NCBI GenBank assembly: GCA_947650365.1
Contig: OX393549.1
Location: 37,157,098-37,221,097 of the forward strand
Direction of reading: 5' to 3'
From: Chamaelirium japonicum
Lineage: Eukaryota > Streptophyta > Magnoliopsida > Liliales > Melanthiaceae
DNA: 64,000 nucleotides
The notes below the pieces were generated by a model. The model did not search any database, was not told where the DNA came from, and saw nothing but the letters and a program-made list of their open reading frames with translations. Numbering within the stretch: position 1 is the first letter of the stretch; the number at the start of each line of letters is the position of its first letter. Both the position numbers and the translations under genes were made by a program. This document shows, one piece after another, positions 11,001 through 23,307 of the stretch.

Positions 11001-13965
11001 TACGAATGAATTAGAATGGCTACATTCATACGAATGTATTAGATTGGCTCGTACGAATGAATTAGAACAGCTACCTTCATACGAATGAATTAGAATGGCT
11101 ATATTCGTTCGTAAGAAAGAATTAGAATGGCTATATTCTTACGAATGTATTAGATTGGCTCGTGCGAATGAATTGGAATGACTACCTTTGTACGAATGAA
11201 TAGAATAGCCACATTCGTTCGTACGAATGAATTAGAATGGCTACATTCATACGAATGTATTAGATTGTCTCGTACAAATGAATTTGAATGGCTATCTTCG
11301 TATGAATGAATTAGAATGGTCACATTCGTTCGTACGAATGAATTAGAATGGCTACATTCGTACGAATGTATTAGATTGGCTCGTACGATTCAATTATAAT
11401 GGCTACCTTTGTACGAATGAATTAGAATAGCTACATTCATTCATACTAATGAATTAGAATGGCTACATTCATACGAATGTATTAGATTGACTCGTATGAA
11501 TGAATTAGAATAGCTACCTTCGTACGAATGAATTAGAATGGCTACATTCGTTCGTACGAATGAATTAGAATGGCTACATTCGTTCGTACGAATGAATTAG
11601 AATGGCTACATTCGTATGAATGTATTAGATTGGCTCGTATGAATGAATTAGAATGGCTACCTTCATACGAATGAATTAGAATTACTATATTTATTCGTAC
11701 GAATGAATTAGAATGGCTACATTCGTACGAATGTATTAGATTGGTTCGTACAAATGAATTAGAACAGCTACCTTCATACGAATGAATTAGAATGGCTACC
11801 TTCATAAGAATGAATTAGAATAGCTACATTCGTTCGTACGAATGATATATCATAGCTATATTCATACGAATGTATTAGATTGGCTCGTACGAATGAATTA
11901 GAATGGCTACCTTCATATGTATAAATTAGAATGGCTAGATTCATTCGTACGAATAAATTAGAAAGGATACATTCGTACGAATGTATTAGATTGGCTTGTA
12001 CGAATGAATTAGAATGACTACCTTCATACGAATGAATTAGAATGTTTACATTCGTTCGTATGAAAGAATTAAAATAACTATATTCGTACAAATATATTAG
12101 ATTGGCTCATACAAATGAATTAGAATGGCTACCTTCGTATGAATGAATTAAAATGGCAACATTCGTTCGTATAAATGAATAAGAATGGCTATATTTTTAC
12201 GAATGTATTAGATTGGCTCTTATGATTGAATTAGAATGGCTACCGTCGTACGAATGAATTAGAATGGCTATATTTGTTCGTACGAATGAATTAGAATGGC
12301 TCCATTCGTACGAATGTATTAGATTGGCTTGTACGAATGAATTAGAATGGCTACCTTCGTACGAATGAATTAGAATGGCTATATTCGTGCGAATGTATTA
12401 GATTGGCTCGTACAAATGAATTAGAATGGCTAGCTTCGTACGAATGAATTGGAATGGATACATTCGTTCGTATGAATAAATTAGAATGGCTACATTCGTA
12501 CGAATGTATTAGATTGGCTCGTACGAATGAATTAGAATGGCTACCTTCGTCCGAATGAATTAGAATGGCTACATTCGTTCGTACGAATGAATTAGAATGG
12601 CTACATTCGTACGAATATATTAGATTGGTCCGTACGAAAGAATTAGAATGGCTACCATCATACGAATGAATTAGAATAGCTACATTCGTTCGTACGAATG
12701 AAATAAAATGGCTACATTCGTACGAATGTGTTAGATTGGCTCATACGAACGAATTAGAATGGCTACCTTCGTACGAATGAATTAGAATGGCTAAATTCGT
12801 TCGTACGAATGAATTAAAATGGCTACGTTCATACAAATTTATTAGATTGGCTCGTACGAATGAATTAGAATGGCTACCATCGTATGAATGAATTAGAATG
12901 GTTATATTCGTTCGTACGAATGAATTAGAATGGCTACATTCATACGAATGTATTAGATTGGCTCGTATGAATGAATTAGAATGGCTACCTTTATACGAAT
13001 GAATTAGAATGGTCATATTCGTTCGTACGAATGAATTAGAAGTGCTACATTCGTACGAATGTATTTGATTGGCTCGTACGAATGAATTAGTATGGCTACC
13101 TTCGTATAAATGAATTAGAATGGCTACATTCGTTCGTACGAATGAATTAGAATGGCTATATTTGTACGAATGTATTAGATTGGCTCGTACGAAAGAATTA
13201 GAATGTCTACCTTCGTACGAATAAATTAGAATGGCTATATTCGTTCGTATGAATGAATTAGAATAGCTACATTTGTGCGATTGTATTAGATTGGCTCGTA
13301 TGAATGAATTAGAATGGCTACCTTCTTACAAATGAATTAGAATGGCTGCATTCGTACGAATGTATTAGATTGGCTCGTACGAATGAAGTAGAATGGCTAC
13401 CTTCATACGAATGAATTAAAATGGTTACATTCATTCGTACGAAAGAATTAGAATGGCTACATTCGTACAAATGTATTAGATTCGCTCATACGAATGAATT
13501 AGAATGGCTACCTTCGTATGAATGAATTAGAATGGCTACGTTCGTATGAATGTATTAGATTGACTCGTATGAATGAATTAGAATGGCTACCTTCGTACGA
13601 ATGAATTAGAAATGCCATATTCGTTCGTACGAATGAATTAGAATGGCTACATTCGTACGAATATATTAGATTGGCTCGTATGAATGAATTAGAATAGCTA
13701 CCTTCGTACAAATAAATTAGAATGGCTACATTCGTACGAATGTATTAGATTGGCTCGTACGAATGAATTCGAATGGCTACCTTCGTACGAATGAATTTGA
13801 ATGGCTACATTCGTTCGTACGAATAAATTAGACTGGCTTCATTTGTACAAATGTATTAGATTAGCTTGTATGAATGAATTATAATGTCTACCTTCGTACG
13901 AATGAATTAGAATAGCTATATTCGTACGAATGTATTAGATTGGCTCGTACGAATGAATTAGAATG
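8085..13965. repeat. 5.9-kb satellite-like array, 111-bp unit, ~53 copies
   Basis: The 111-bp unit consists of four related sub-repeats of 23, 28, 32 and 28 bp. Each contains a TTCGTACGAA-type core and ends AATTAGAAT or TATTAGATT. The sub-repeat starts are GGCTCGTACGAATG, GGCTACCTTCGTACG, GGCTACATTCGTTCG and GGCTACATTCGTACG. CATTCGTACGAATG is a perfect 14-bp palindrome. Copies differ by scattered substitutions, mainly C/T and G/A at CpG-like positions (CGTACG to CATACG). Because 111 is 37 codons, the minus strand shows many 60-112 codon ORFs; these are by-products. Some units are missing sub-repeats (for example near 9580-9600 and 11,560-11,590), which fits unequal exchange. Confidence 0.95.
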
Positions 13966-14978
<1,013 letters not shown>

Positions 14979-15125
14979 AGGGTTTTCTAACCAATTTTTT
15001 TTTCTACTCTTGATTTCCAGTGTCATCTTGACGGGCGGCAATAGGAAGAGGTCTCGGGTAGGTGGCCATCCCCATCCTTTGATCTACAGAGCAGCAGCGC
15101 AACGAATTATAGGAGCCGGTTCCCG

Positions 15126-15166
<41 letters not shown>

Positions 15167-15750
15167 TTCTGTTCTAGGGTTTTCTAACCAATTTTTTTTT
15201 CTACTCTTGATTTCCAGTGTCATCTTGACGGGCGGCAGTAGCAAGAGGTTTCGGGTAGGTGGCCATCCCCATCCTTTGATCTACAGAGCAGCAGCGCAAG
15301 AGGGCCACTCTCTTTCATGGCGGTCGGTGTTAAATCGCATTCCCCCTTCCCTTTGTTGCAGATAGAGAGCGGAGAGAGAGGTGTCTGCTCAGGCTGGTGC
15401 TCAACCCCCGCACCAGGCCTTCAGATATGAAGATAGAGAGAGAGAGAGAGGCCAAAGCAGGAGTTAGCGACCACCATCCACTTGAGATGGAGCTCCTCTT
15501 GCTGTGGCCACGGTCGGCCATCGCCGCCGCTCCGGTCGCTTGGCACCAAGTTGTCGCTAATGAATTGCAGGAGCCGGTCCTCCCTCCCCCCCCCTCTCTC
15601 TCACTCTCTCTCTCTTTTCTGTTCTAGAGTTTTCTAACCATTTTTTTTTCTACTCTTGATTTCCAGTGTCATCTCGACGGGGGGCAGTAGCAAGAGGTCT
15701 CTGGTCGGTGGCCATCCCCATCCTTGGATCTACAGGGTAGCAACGCAAGA
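14979..15750 (+). repeat. Three copies of a ~125-bp segment containing an acceptor-like site
   Basis: Copies at 14,979-15,102, 15,176-15,299 and 15,625-15,749 share (AG)GGTTTTCTAACC, a T-run, CTACTCTTGATTTCCAG, GTGTCATCT, GACGGG and TGGCCATCCCCATCC. The TTGATTTCCAG/TGTC junction resembles a plant 3' splice site. Between the copies lie CT runs and a repeated GCCAAAGCAGGA segment. This may be a duplicated exon-intron fragment carried by a transposon, but no protein family is recognisable. Confidence 0.65.
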
Positions 15751-16130
15751 GGGCCACCCTCTTTCATGGCGGTCAATGATAGATTGATCAAAGGGGGGAC
15801 CCGCACCCTCCTCCATTGGATCAACGGAGACCCTCCCCATCCCCCCTTCCCCATCAGATTAGCCATGAAAAGAAAGCAGGGAGGTTATGATCCCCCTCCA
15901 CCTGGTCGACAGCAAGGGAAGAAGTGGGTGGCCACCACCCCCACCCCCACCCCTCTGATCTGCAGAACAGCAGCACAAAAGGAAGGTGACGATGGAACTG
16001 TTCACCTTTCCTTTATTTCTCGCTTTGTTTTTCTTTTGTGTTGCTGAAATGAATTCTTTGTTTCTCATCTTTTTTTTTTGTTATAGAAACATGTTGTACT
16101 TTTGTGTTCCTACGTGGTAATTGTTAGCCC

Positions 16131-16210
<80 letters not shown>

Positions 16211-16373
16211 ATCTTCATAGCTGATTCTAAGTGAGGGAGTTGCTACACCACCTCTGTCTAGAATGACGCCATTAACCACCGAGAGTCTCCAGTGGCATAC
16301 AATCAAGACCATCAATCTAGGCCAAGGATACCCATGCCCAACCCTATCCCCATAAGCCTAAGGTTTCCTTTGC
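15751..16373. other. Non-coding, with (CT)n at 16,131-16,210
   Basis: GC-rich sequence (CCACCCCCACC runs) is followed by a long CT microsatellite with two CTTT interruptions. No gene is recognised. Confidence 0.5.
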
Positions 16374-16413
16374 AAGATAGGTATGCTCTTTGATCAAAGA
16401 GCATACCTATCTT
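16374..16413. repeat. Perfect 40-bp palindrome
   Basis: AAGATAGGTATGCTCTTTGA is followed at once by its exact reverse complement with no loop. A second outer pair, AAGCCTA (16,353-16,359) and TAGGCTT (16,416-16,422), extends the symmetry imperfectly. Confidence 0.95.
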
Positions 16414-16448
16414 CAATAGGCTTCATTTAATGGATTCCGATCCATATG

Positions 16449-16590
16449 CATTGGCCTTATTTAGGCTGCAATCCTTTTTTTTTCTCTCTTTCGATTCCCT
16501 GATCGGAGGGTTCCCCCCCCCCCCACACCTTTTTTTTTTTTCCTTTTTTCTGTTTTAGGAGAATCAAGCGATGGAGGTCCCATCTGCAAA

Positions 16591-16666
<76 letters not shown>

Positions 16667-16795
16667 AGGAGGAGGCTGCAAGAGAGAGAGGATCAAGAGA
16701 TGGAGGTGATCGGAGTAAGTAAAATTCAATATGCAGTAAGTAGTAGTTGCCATCAGAGAACTATTATGGGGCTAATTTGAATTGAAAACACAATA
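16449..16795 (+). repeat. Dispersed repeat, copy A
   Basis: GGCTGCAATCC, a pyrimidine tract with CTGATCGGAGGGTT, a T-rich tract, AGGAGAATCAAGC, ATGGAGGTCC, a long (GA)n tract and GTGATCGGAGTAAGTAAAA occur in the same order as in copy B at 28,218-28,525. The T-rich tract before AG and the following ATGGAGGT give it an intron/exon look, but no protein is recognisable. Confidence 0.75.
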
Positions 16796-17150
16796 TGGCC
16801 TATATTGGTGTATGGTGATATACCTTCCTTTCATAAATTCAGCATTCTTGCTGATTTATAGTTTATTTTTCATCATTTTAGCACAATGATACCTTATTGA
16901 TTAGTATTACTATTGCACTGATCCGTTTTTATGAAGGTGTACAAGTTATGTCATTGCCTGATTTCCTACTCCTCTTTACCGTGATAAAGGGTCCCTGCAT
17001 AATCTCACATAGCAGAAATGTCACTGCAATTTCGTTTCATTTTTCAGATGTATAGAACCTATGTATTTTCGTTGTATAGGTGCTCTTTTGATGATTACAT
17101 TCATATTAAGTGATTGAAGAATATACTTAGCAGTTTCTGTAGTGCTGAAT
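16796..17150. other. AT-rich flank of the young gypsy element
   Basis: No gene is seen. It ends with the left target-site copy TGAAT (17,146-17,150). Confidence 0.6.
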
Positions 17151-20048
17151 TGTTAAGTCTCCAAATAATGCATTTTATCGCTTATTTCTTACTGCATTAT
17201 CATCGCTTTTCTACGTAAAACTTTTCATATACTCGTAAAGCGCATTATTTTCTTTGCACCAATGCATAGTAGACTTTAATACGGACATAACGGTATATTG
17301 GTTCGCACTTATACGATACATGCATGAAAAATACGGAGCTCGGTAGTTCAAATTATCATTTTTATCGATAATCATATTGGATCCTTACACGCGTCATTTC
17401 ATATGTGATTTTCAGGGAATTGACCCGATACTCGACATAGTTGGATAAAGGACATCATGATAGTATGGTGGACATTCTCACGACGAGTCAACGGAGGTCG
17501 CACAGCTCGTTTGGAGGCCTATGCTGAAGAACGATAAGGAAAAGGGTACTTGGAAGAGTCTAGCCAATGGAAGACTTCAACAAGCCGCTGCAACGCACGA
17601 CTCGCATCAGAAGATGACTACATGAATGCAAAGGAGCGATGATGGATTTGATGATGAGTTTGGATGATGGTGATTACGTTTCCCACGTGACCCATTTGAC
17701 CTGAAACCAGACAACCCGGGTCCGTCCTTCGCTCTTTCTTATTTCACCACCACACCTATCGCAACCATCCAATGGGACCCATGCATCCGACCCGACTTCA
17801 ACTCCAAAACATGCACGTCGTGAAAACCCTTGATATCCAATCTCTTTAGCAAATCCCTCGCACAAACCCGAGATCCATGCATACCCATGCCCAATGTTGC
17901 GGTTCGGGTTTCGGTCGAATTTTCGGAGTCCATGACCACCCCGAACCTGATAATATCTGACCCGGCCATCATGATATCCAAGCACGTCCCCGAGCCATGT
18001 GCGACCCATGTATGAGCCCAGCTGGCCGAGGCCCGTCCTCATAAATTCACTCTTACCCGTCCGATCGCATCGCATCCATCTAGTTCATAACCTCATGCTC
18101 CATAAGCATCGCATCCGTCTTATCACAGCCATCCATGAAAAATCCCATGCATGAGATCGAATCGCCCACGTCCTTACTCCTTCCCATCCGGACTAAATCG
18201 CAGCCGTCCGTGTGCTTCCCCCCTCACATGCAGCCATTCAAACCCAGCTCCCTCTTTTCTTCCCACTTTAATCACAGCCGTTCGTGTAACTAAACCCCAT
18301 GCATAACCACCTTCTCGGAAAACCTGATAACAGGTGTCCCGTGCAAACCCATTGCACCCAGCTCCATCCCTCGCAGCCGTCCGCGGACTAAATCGCAGCC
18401 GTCCGAGGACCCGACCCATGCGCCCAGCCTCTCTCCAGTCCCGTCCGACTTCCTCTCTCTTTCTCCAGACCGACCCAGCCGCCCCAATCACAACCGTCCG
18501 AGCCCATCGTTCTCTCCTTTCCTTATCTCTCTCTACCCGATCATCTCTCTCCCCTCTCTTTCCATAACTACCCGAGCACCCCCCGAACTTCTCTCACTAA
18601 ACTGACATCACAGCCGTCCGCACTTCCCTCATGTCCTCTCGGATTCTCTCCTGATCTCTCTCTCCGTTCTTCTCTCTAACCCGGGACGTCTCTCTCTCTT
18701 TCCTTATATCTCTCTCCACCCGATCGTTTCTCTCTCTCTTCATTACCATATCCGAGACCCACGACCCATCTTCTCTCTATCCCGTTCTCTTCTCTCTCTA
18801 GATCCCTCACGATCTCTCATCCGAACGTCTCTCTCTCTCCTTGCCTAAACCGGACTCCCTCTTCTCTATATAGGGGCTGAACCTAAGAAGACGTGAGGAG
18901 ACGGGGGAACTATTAGCCGAAATACATCAAACCAAAAAGGCCGGATTTTTCCACCATCTAAGCCCGGACCTTCATCACTATTACCACCCGGATCATAACC
19001 CGGACCTCCACCATCTTCCACCACCATCCCGAACTTCATCCACCACGAGCCGGACCATCACCTCATCACCACCCGGACCATAATCACCTTCCACCATCTC
19101 CGGACACACGAGGCTTGCTCCTTCACCAACCGGGCCGGACCATCTTCATCAACGCCACACACCATCGTCTCCGAGCCACGCTTCACCGTCGCCAAATCCA
19201 CGCCGTCACCGTCATCGCACGTCGTCACCATCGCCGGAAGCCATCATCCACGAGCACCATCCTTCGTATTTCTTTAATGGAGTTTGCTTGCACTTATGCT
19301 TCTATGTTAAACTCTATGAACATGCACAGCTAAACCCCTAGCTAAGGCTATGGGGGATGCCTAGTAGTTATTATGTGTTTCTTTGATCAGTAATAAAGTT
19401 TTAATTTTCGTATGATTGAATCCTATATGAATGACACTATTCTAAGATGTATGGCATCTAGCTTGCAAATTTGTTTGATTCCGTATTGACTCCGGGCATA
19501 CGTAATACTTGCGAATCCCTGTGGCTTGATGACACGAGCTTCACGAGTCTCTCGTCATATAATCTTCAATTTATATTAGTTTGTATGACATATGCATATC
19601 TTTAGAAATCGTTGCATGTGTACAAGTCCTTTTGATTGCACATCGACTCCGGGCATGTGCAATGCTTAAAGACCTCTGTAGCATGCATCCGAATTAATTT
19701 TCATGCTACCGTCATATATACTTATTGATCAAAAGAATGCATAATACACTACTGGGTTGAACCCGGATGCCTTAGCCTCATCTCCATCGTAACCTCCTTT
19801 AATTAATTGCAATATTTAGTTCTAGTTAAATTAGTAACGTAGCTTCATCATTCGTGCTCCACTCTCAGTGGAAAACCCTGATTTGCACTCACGTTCACGC
19901 ACTGTCATCACATTAGTTCCCATTAGTCCTTCAGTCCCTGTGGAATCGACCTCGGACTCACCGAGATTACTACTTCGCTACACACCCTATACTTGGGGTT
20001 AAATTGCACTTTTTAGTCCCTTAATCAGGACTACTCAAAGTTGTAGCA
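17151..20048 (+). repeat. 5' LTR of the young gypsy element
   Basis: It starts TGTTAAGTCTCC and ends GTTGTAGCA. A TATATA box lies at 18,867-18,872 (CTTCTCTATATAGGGGC), so U3 is about 1.7 kb and transcription should start near 18,900. AATAAA at 19,392-19,397 could direct polyadenylation. U3 has many CAGCCGTCCG-like words between about 18,110 and 18,610. The downstream R/U5 part is rich in CCGGACC and CCACCAT. ORFs inside the LTR are duplicated exactly in the other LTR and have no recognisable domain. Confidence 0.95.
18867..18872 (+). promoter_or_regulatory. TATA box in 5' LTR
   Basis: TATATA sits in a CT-rich context at the expected junction between the pyrimidine-rich U3 and the leader. The same box is at 26,654-26,659 in the 3' LTR. 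Confidence 0.6.
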
Positions 20049-20054
20049 AGTTTT

Positions 20055-20074
20055 TGGCGCCGTTGCCGGGGATT
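20055..20074 (+). promoter_or_regulatory. Primer-binding site (tRNA-Asp)
   Basis: TGGCGCCGTTGCCGGGGATT begins six bases after the LTR. It is complementary to the 3' end of plant tRNA-Asp, which ends GGCAACGGCGCCA. Confidence 0.85.
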
Positions 20075-20317
20075 GCAACGGACGAATAGGAACTTCGCAT
20101 CCACATTTTTCTTTTTATTCTTTGCTTTTTCTTTGCATTCAATATACTAAGTACTTCTTTCTATCTTTTCAGGTTAAAAAAAAAAAAAATAAGATCTGAA
20201 TATTGGAGTCGACCATTGATTTCGAAGGAGTACTGCGCGCTTGCCTGAATAAAGATCTGCTTATCCCTGGTACACTTGTTCTTTAAATTCTCTGTATTTG
20301 CTATCTCGCATCAACTT

Positions 20318-20401
20318 ACGCTCTCGTGGGAAAGCTCGGCACATACGTCTCGGTGTAGGCGTATGTGTGTCTAGTCTGTTATCCCCTTCAAACGAGAGCG
20401 T
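20318..20401 (+). promoter_or_regulatory. Two-tier stem-loop in leader, possible RNA packaging signal
   Basis: ACGCTCTCGT (20,318-20,327) pairs perfectly with ACGAGAGCGT (20,392-20,401). Inside that loop ACATACG (20,341-20,347) pairs with CGTATGT (20,360-20,366). The structure lies between PBS and the gag start, about 160 nt before the ATG, where retroviral and retrotransposon packaging or dimerisation signals usually sit. The function is inferred from position and structure only. Confidence 0.4.
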
Positions 20402-20562
20402 TCGTATAGAAGGCTCTAGGTGGTGCATACATTTGCTTGCAAACCCTTGACTTACCTTCTGCCTCTGCATCTTGTGTATGCCCTTGTGGTATCGAGATCA
20501 TACACAAAGATTAAGTAGAACTGAATCTGAACAAAACCTGTCTGAAGAACTATTCTGAAAAT

Positions 20563-23307
20563 ATGGCTGATAATGCAAGTAACCATGATGAGCAACAATT
20601 TAGAACCTTGCGTGATTATTTACAACCTAGTAGAACGACTACCCCGTCATGCTTTATTTTTCCTACCAATGCGGGAACCTTTGATATGAAACCGGGAGTG
20701 ATTCAATTACTCCCTAAGTTCTATGGCTTAGACTCTGAAAGTCCCTACCTACATCTTAAAGAATTTGAAGAAGTTATTGCAACCTTGCAATATAATAATG
20801 TAACTGAAGATGTAGTTAAACTGAAGCTTTTCCCATTCTCTCTAAAAGAGAAAGCCAAATCATGGTTTCATTCTTTAAGGCCGAGAAGCATTGGGACATG
20901 GCAAGAGATGACACGAGAATTCCTAAAAAAATTCTTTCCGACTCATAAAACGAATACCTTAAGAAGGAATATCATGAATTTCTCTCAAAAAGAACATGAA
21001 ACATTTTTCCAATGTTGGGAGAGATTTAAGGAACTTCTTCTCTTATGCCCACATCATGGCTTCGAAGATTGGAGGATCATCAGTTTCTTTTATGATGGAT
21101 TAGCCTCCAATATGAGACAATTTGTAGAGATGATGTGTAATGGTGAATTCATGCATAAAGGCCCTGATGAAGCTTGGGAATATTTTGATCAACTAGCTGA
21201 AAATGCTCAAAGCTGGGATACAAGCGATCAAACTGACAAATCCGAACAAGTGTATAACTCTAAGGGAGGAATCTATCAATTATCTGAGAAAGATGATGTC
21301 AATGCAAAAATTGCCAACCTAACTAGAAAGCTTGAAGCCCTAGAATCACAAAAAGTTAACATAGGAAGAACCACAACTTCTGTTAATAGCATATGTGAAA
21401 TCTGTGAGAGTAATGTCCACTTAACAAAGGATTGTCCTACAATCCCTGCCTTTCAAGAAGTGTTGCATGACCAAACAAATTTCACTAATGCTTACAAAAG
21501 GCCATTTAGTTCCCCATATTCTGATACCTACAATCCTAATTGGAGGAACCATCCTAATTTCAGTTGGAAGAATAATCCATCTACCGATAATCCTCCGGGA
21601 CCTTCTAATCAAACTTCTTATGTGCCACCACACATGAAATCCCTCGAGGATAAATTAGATATGATTATGGCAGGGCAATCTACAATAAACCACTTCATAG
21701 AGGGACAAACTCAAATAAACCAGAATAATGCACAGGCTATTCAAGAAATTAAAACCTCAGTCAATAGGATTGAATCACAACTTAATGCTAAGGAGAAAGG
21801 AGTTTTTCCTGCTCAACCTCAGCCTAATCCTAAGAATCAACATGAGGTTAATAAGCCTAGTTCATCTTATTCTTATGTAGAGCATGCTAAGTCTGTCACC
21901 ACCCTTCGGAGTGGAAAAGTCATCAATAAAGAAATCTCTAAAACGACTGATAAGCCTGAGGAATCTTTTCTAGATGAGGGTGAGGATAGCACTGCTAAAC
22001 AAAAAGATGATGAACCAATACCTGCGTATAAACCTGTTGCCCCATTCCCCCATAGATTGTTAGCAGCTAAAAAGGGAGCGTCTGATCAAGAAATCCTCGA
22101 TGTATTCAAACAAGTTAAAATCAATATTCCTTTGTTGGATGCAATTAAACAAATACCGTCATATGCTAAATTTTTGAAGGACCTTTGTACAGTTAAGCGA
22201 AAGCTTTATGTACAAAAGAAAGCCTTTATGACGGAACAGGTTAGTGCTATCCTTAAGCAGAGTGCTCCCCCTAAATATAAAGATCCTGGTTGTCCTACTA
22301 TTTCATGTATCATAGGGAACTTTAGAATAGAACAAGCTTTACTTGATCTAGGGGCGAGTGTGAACCTGTTACCTTACTCGGTTTATGAACAGTTGGGACT
22401 TGGTGAATTAAAACCCACCAGAGTCACTCTCCAACTCGCCGATAGATCTGTCAAAATTCCGAGAGGGATCATAGAAGATGTGCTTGTTCAGATAGATAAA
22501 TTCTACTTTCCAGTAGATTTTATTGTTTTGGATACTCAACCTGTGGCATATGGTAGCACCCCTATTCCTGTCATTCTAGGTCGACCATTCCTCGCTACAT
22601 CGAATGCCATTATTAATTGCCGGAATGGGGTCATGAAACTTTCATTTGGCAATATGACTATTGAGCTGAACGTTTTCAATATTTGCAAACAACTAGATGA
22701 TGATAATGATGATGCACCTGAGGAAGTAAACTTGATTGAGGCTTGTATAGAGGATAAATTGGTTATGTCTACTTCTGATCCATTAGAAACTTGCTTGATT
22801 CATTTTCATTGTCATACTGATGATAAGATTTTTGAGGAAATCAATGCTTTGTTAGATTCTCCTCTATTACTTGATACCGATAGATGGAAAGCTTTCTTTG
22901 AATATTTGCCTCGAGATACCAATAAATCAATTCCATCTAATATCGATGCACCAAAACTTGACCTAACACAATTACCATCTGAATTAAAGTATGCTTATTT
23001 GGATAAAGAAGAAATATTTTCTATTATTATATCTTCTGATTTAAATAAGAACCAGGACACAAAACTGTTTAAAATTTTGAGAAAACATGAAGAAGATATC
23101 GGGTGGAATATAAATAAAATTTATATTCTCCAGTTTGAAGAGAATATAAATTCAGCTCATAAGCAACAATGCAAGATTGTCCCTAATCAAAAGGATGTGG
23201 TGAGAGAATATAAGCATCCGCAAAATATCTCAGGATATATCTTCTTTATGCATGAATGCTCTTTATTTTTTTTGAAAATTCCAGAAGATCTTGTTTACCA
23301 GGATTAA
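20563..23307 (+). CDS. Gag-protease polyprotein with truncated RT edge (914 aa)
   Basis: The gag capsid-type domain spans roughly residues 80-205 (KAKSWF, FFPTHK, CWERFKELL and FFYDGL). A CCHC zinc knuckle, CEICESNVHLTKDC, lies near residues 278-291. A low-complexity linker follows, then a retropepsin-type aspartic protease from about residue 575 with DLGAS at 595-599 and ILGRPFL near 671. Residues ~799-850 match the segment just before and at the start of reverse transcriptase in Athila/Tat elements (LPSELKYAYL, ISSDL, IGW). After that the homology stops, and about 60 unrelated residues precede the TAA. The normal catalytic RT, RNase H and integrase are therefore deleted. The frame is intact without stops, consistent with recent activity. 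Gag forms the virus-like particle and protease processes it; particle assembly in trans with an autonomous partner is inferred. Confidence 0.9.
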   Translation: MADNASNHDEQQFRTLRDYLQPSRTTTPSCFIFPTNAGTFDMKPGVIQLLPKFYGLDSESPYLHLKEFEEVIATLQYNNVTEDVVKLKLFPFSLKEKAKSWFHSLRPRSIGTWQEMTREFLKKFFPTHKTNTLRRNIMNFSQKEHETFFQCWERFKELLLLCPHHGFEDWRIISFFYDGLASNMRQFVEMMCNGEFMHKGPDEAWEYFDQLAENAQSWDTSDQTDKSEQVYNSKGGIYQLSEKDDVNAKIANLTRKLEALESQKVNIGRTTTSVNSICEICESNVHLTKDCPTIPAFQEVLHDQTNFTNAYKRPFSSPYSDTYNPNWRNHPNFSWKNNPSTDNPPGPSNQTSYVPPHMKSLEDKLDMIMAGQSTINHFIEGQTQINQNNAQAIQEIKTSVNRIESQLNAKEKGVFPAQPQPNPKNQHEVNKPSSSYSYVEHAKSVTTLRSGKVINKEISKTTDKPEESFLDEGEDSTAKQKDDEPIPAYKPVAPFPHRLLAAKKGASDQEILDVFKQVKINIPLLDAIKQIPSYAKFLKDLCTVKRKLYVQKKAFMTEQVSAILKQSAPPKYKDPGCPTISCIIGNFRIEQALLDLGASVNLLPYSVYEQLGLGELKPTRVTLQLADRSVKIPRGIIEDVLVQIDKFYFPVDFIVLDTQPVAYGSTPIPVILGRPFLATSNAIINCRNGVMKLSFGNMTIELNVFNICKQLDDDNDDAPEEVNLIEACIEDKLVMSTSDPLETCLIHFHCHTDDKIFEEINALLDSPLLLDTDRWKAFFEYLPRDTNKSIPSNIDAPKLDLTQLPSELKYAYLDKEEIFSIIISSDLNKNQDTKLFKILRKHEEDIGWNINKIYILQFEENINSAHKQQCKIVPNQKDVVREYKHPQNISGYIFFMHECSLFFLKIPEDLVYQD

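Noticed and set aside
8650-13711. Minus-strand ORFs of 60-112 codons with an [17 protein letters not shown]-like repeat peptide
   Set aside because: The 111-bp tandem unit equals 37 codons and lacks stops on one strand; frames are broken at random and there is no start or domain logic. These are by-products of the satellite.
8085-13965. CRISPR array
   Set aside because: Spacers are not unique, all parts of the unit repeat, and the sequence is eukaryotic.
17674-18491. ORFs of 105 and 133 codons inside the 5' LTR (duplicated at 25,461-26,278)
   Set aside because: They lie antisense within the U3 promoter region, show no domain, and are present twice only because LTRs are duplicated.
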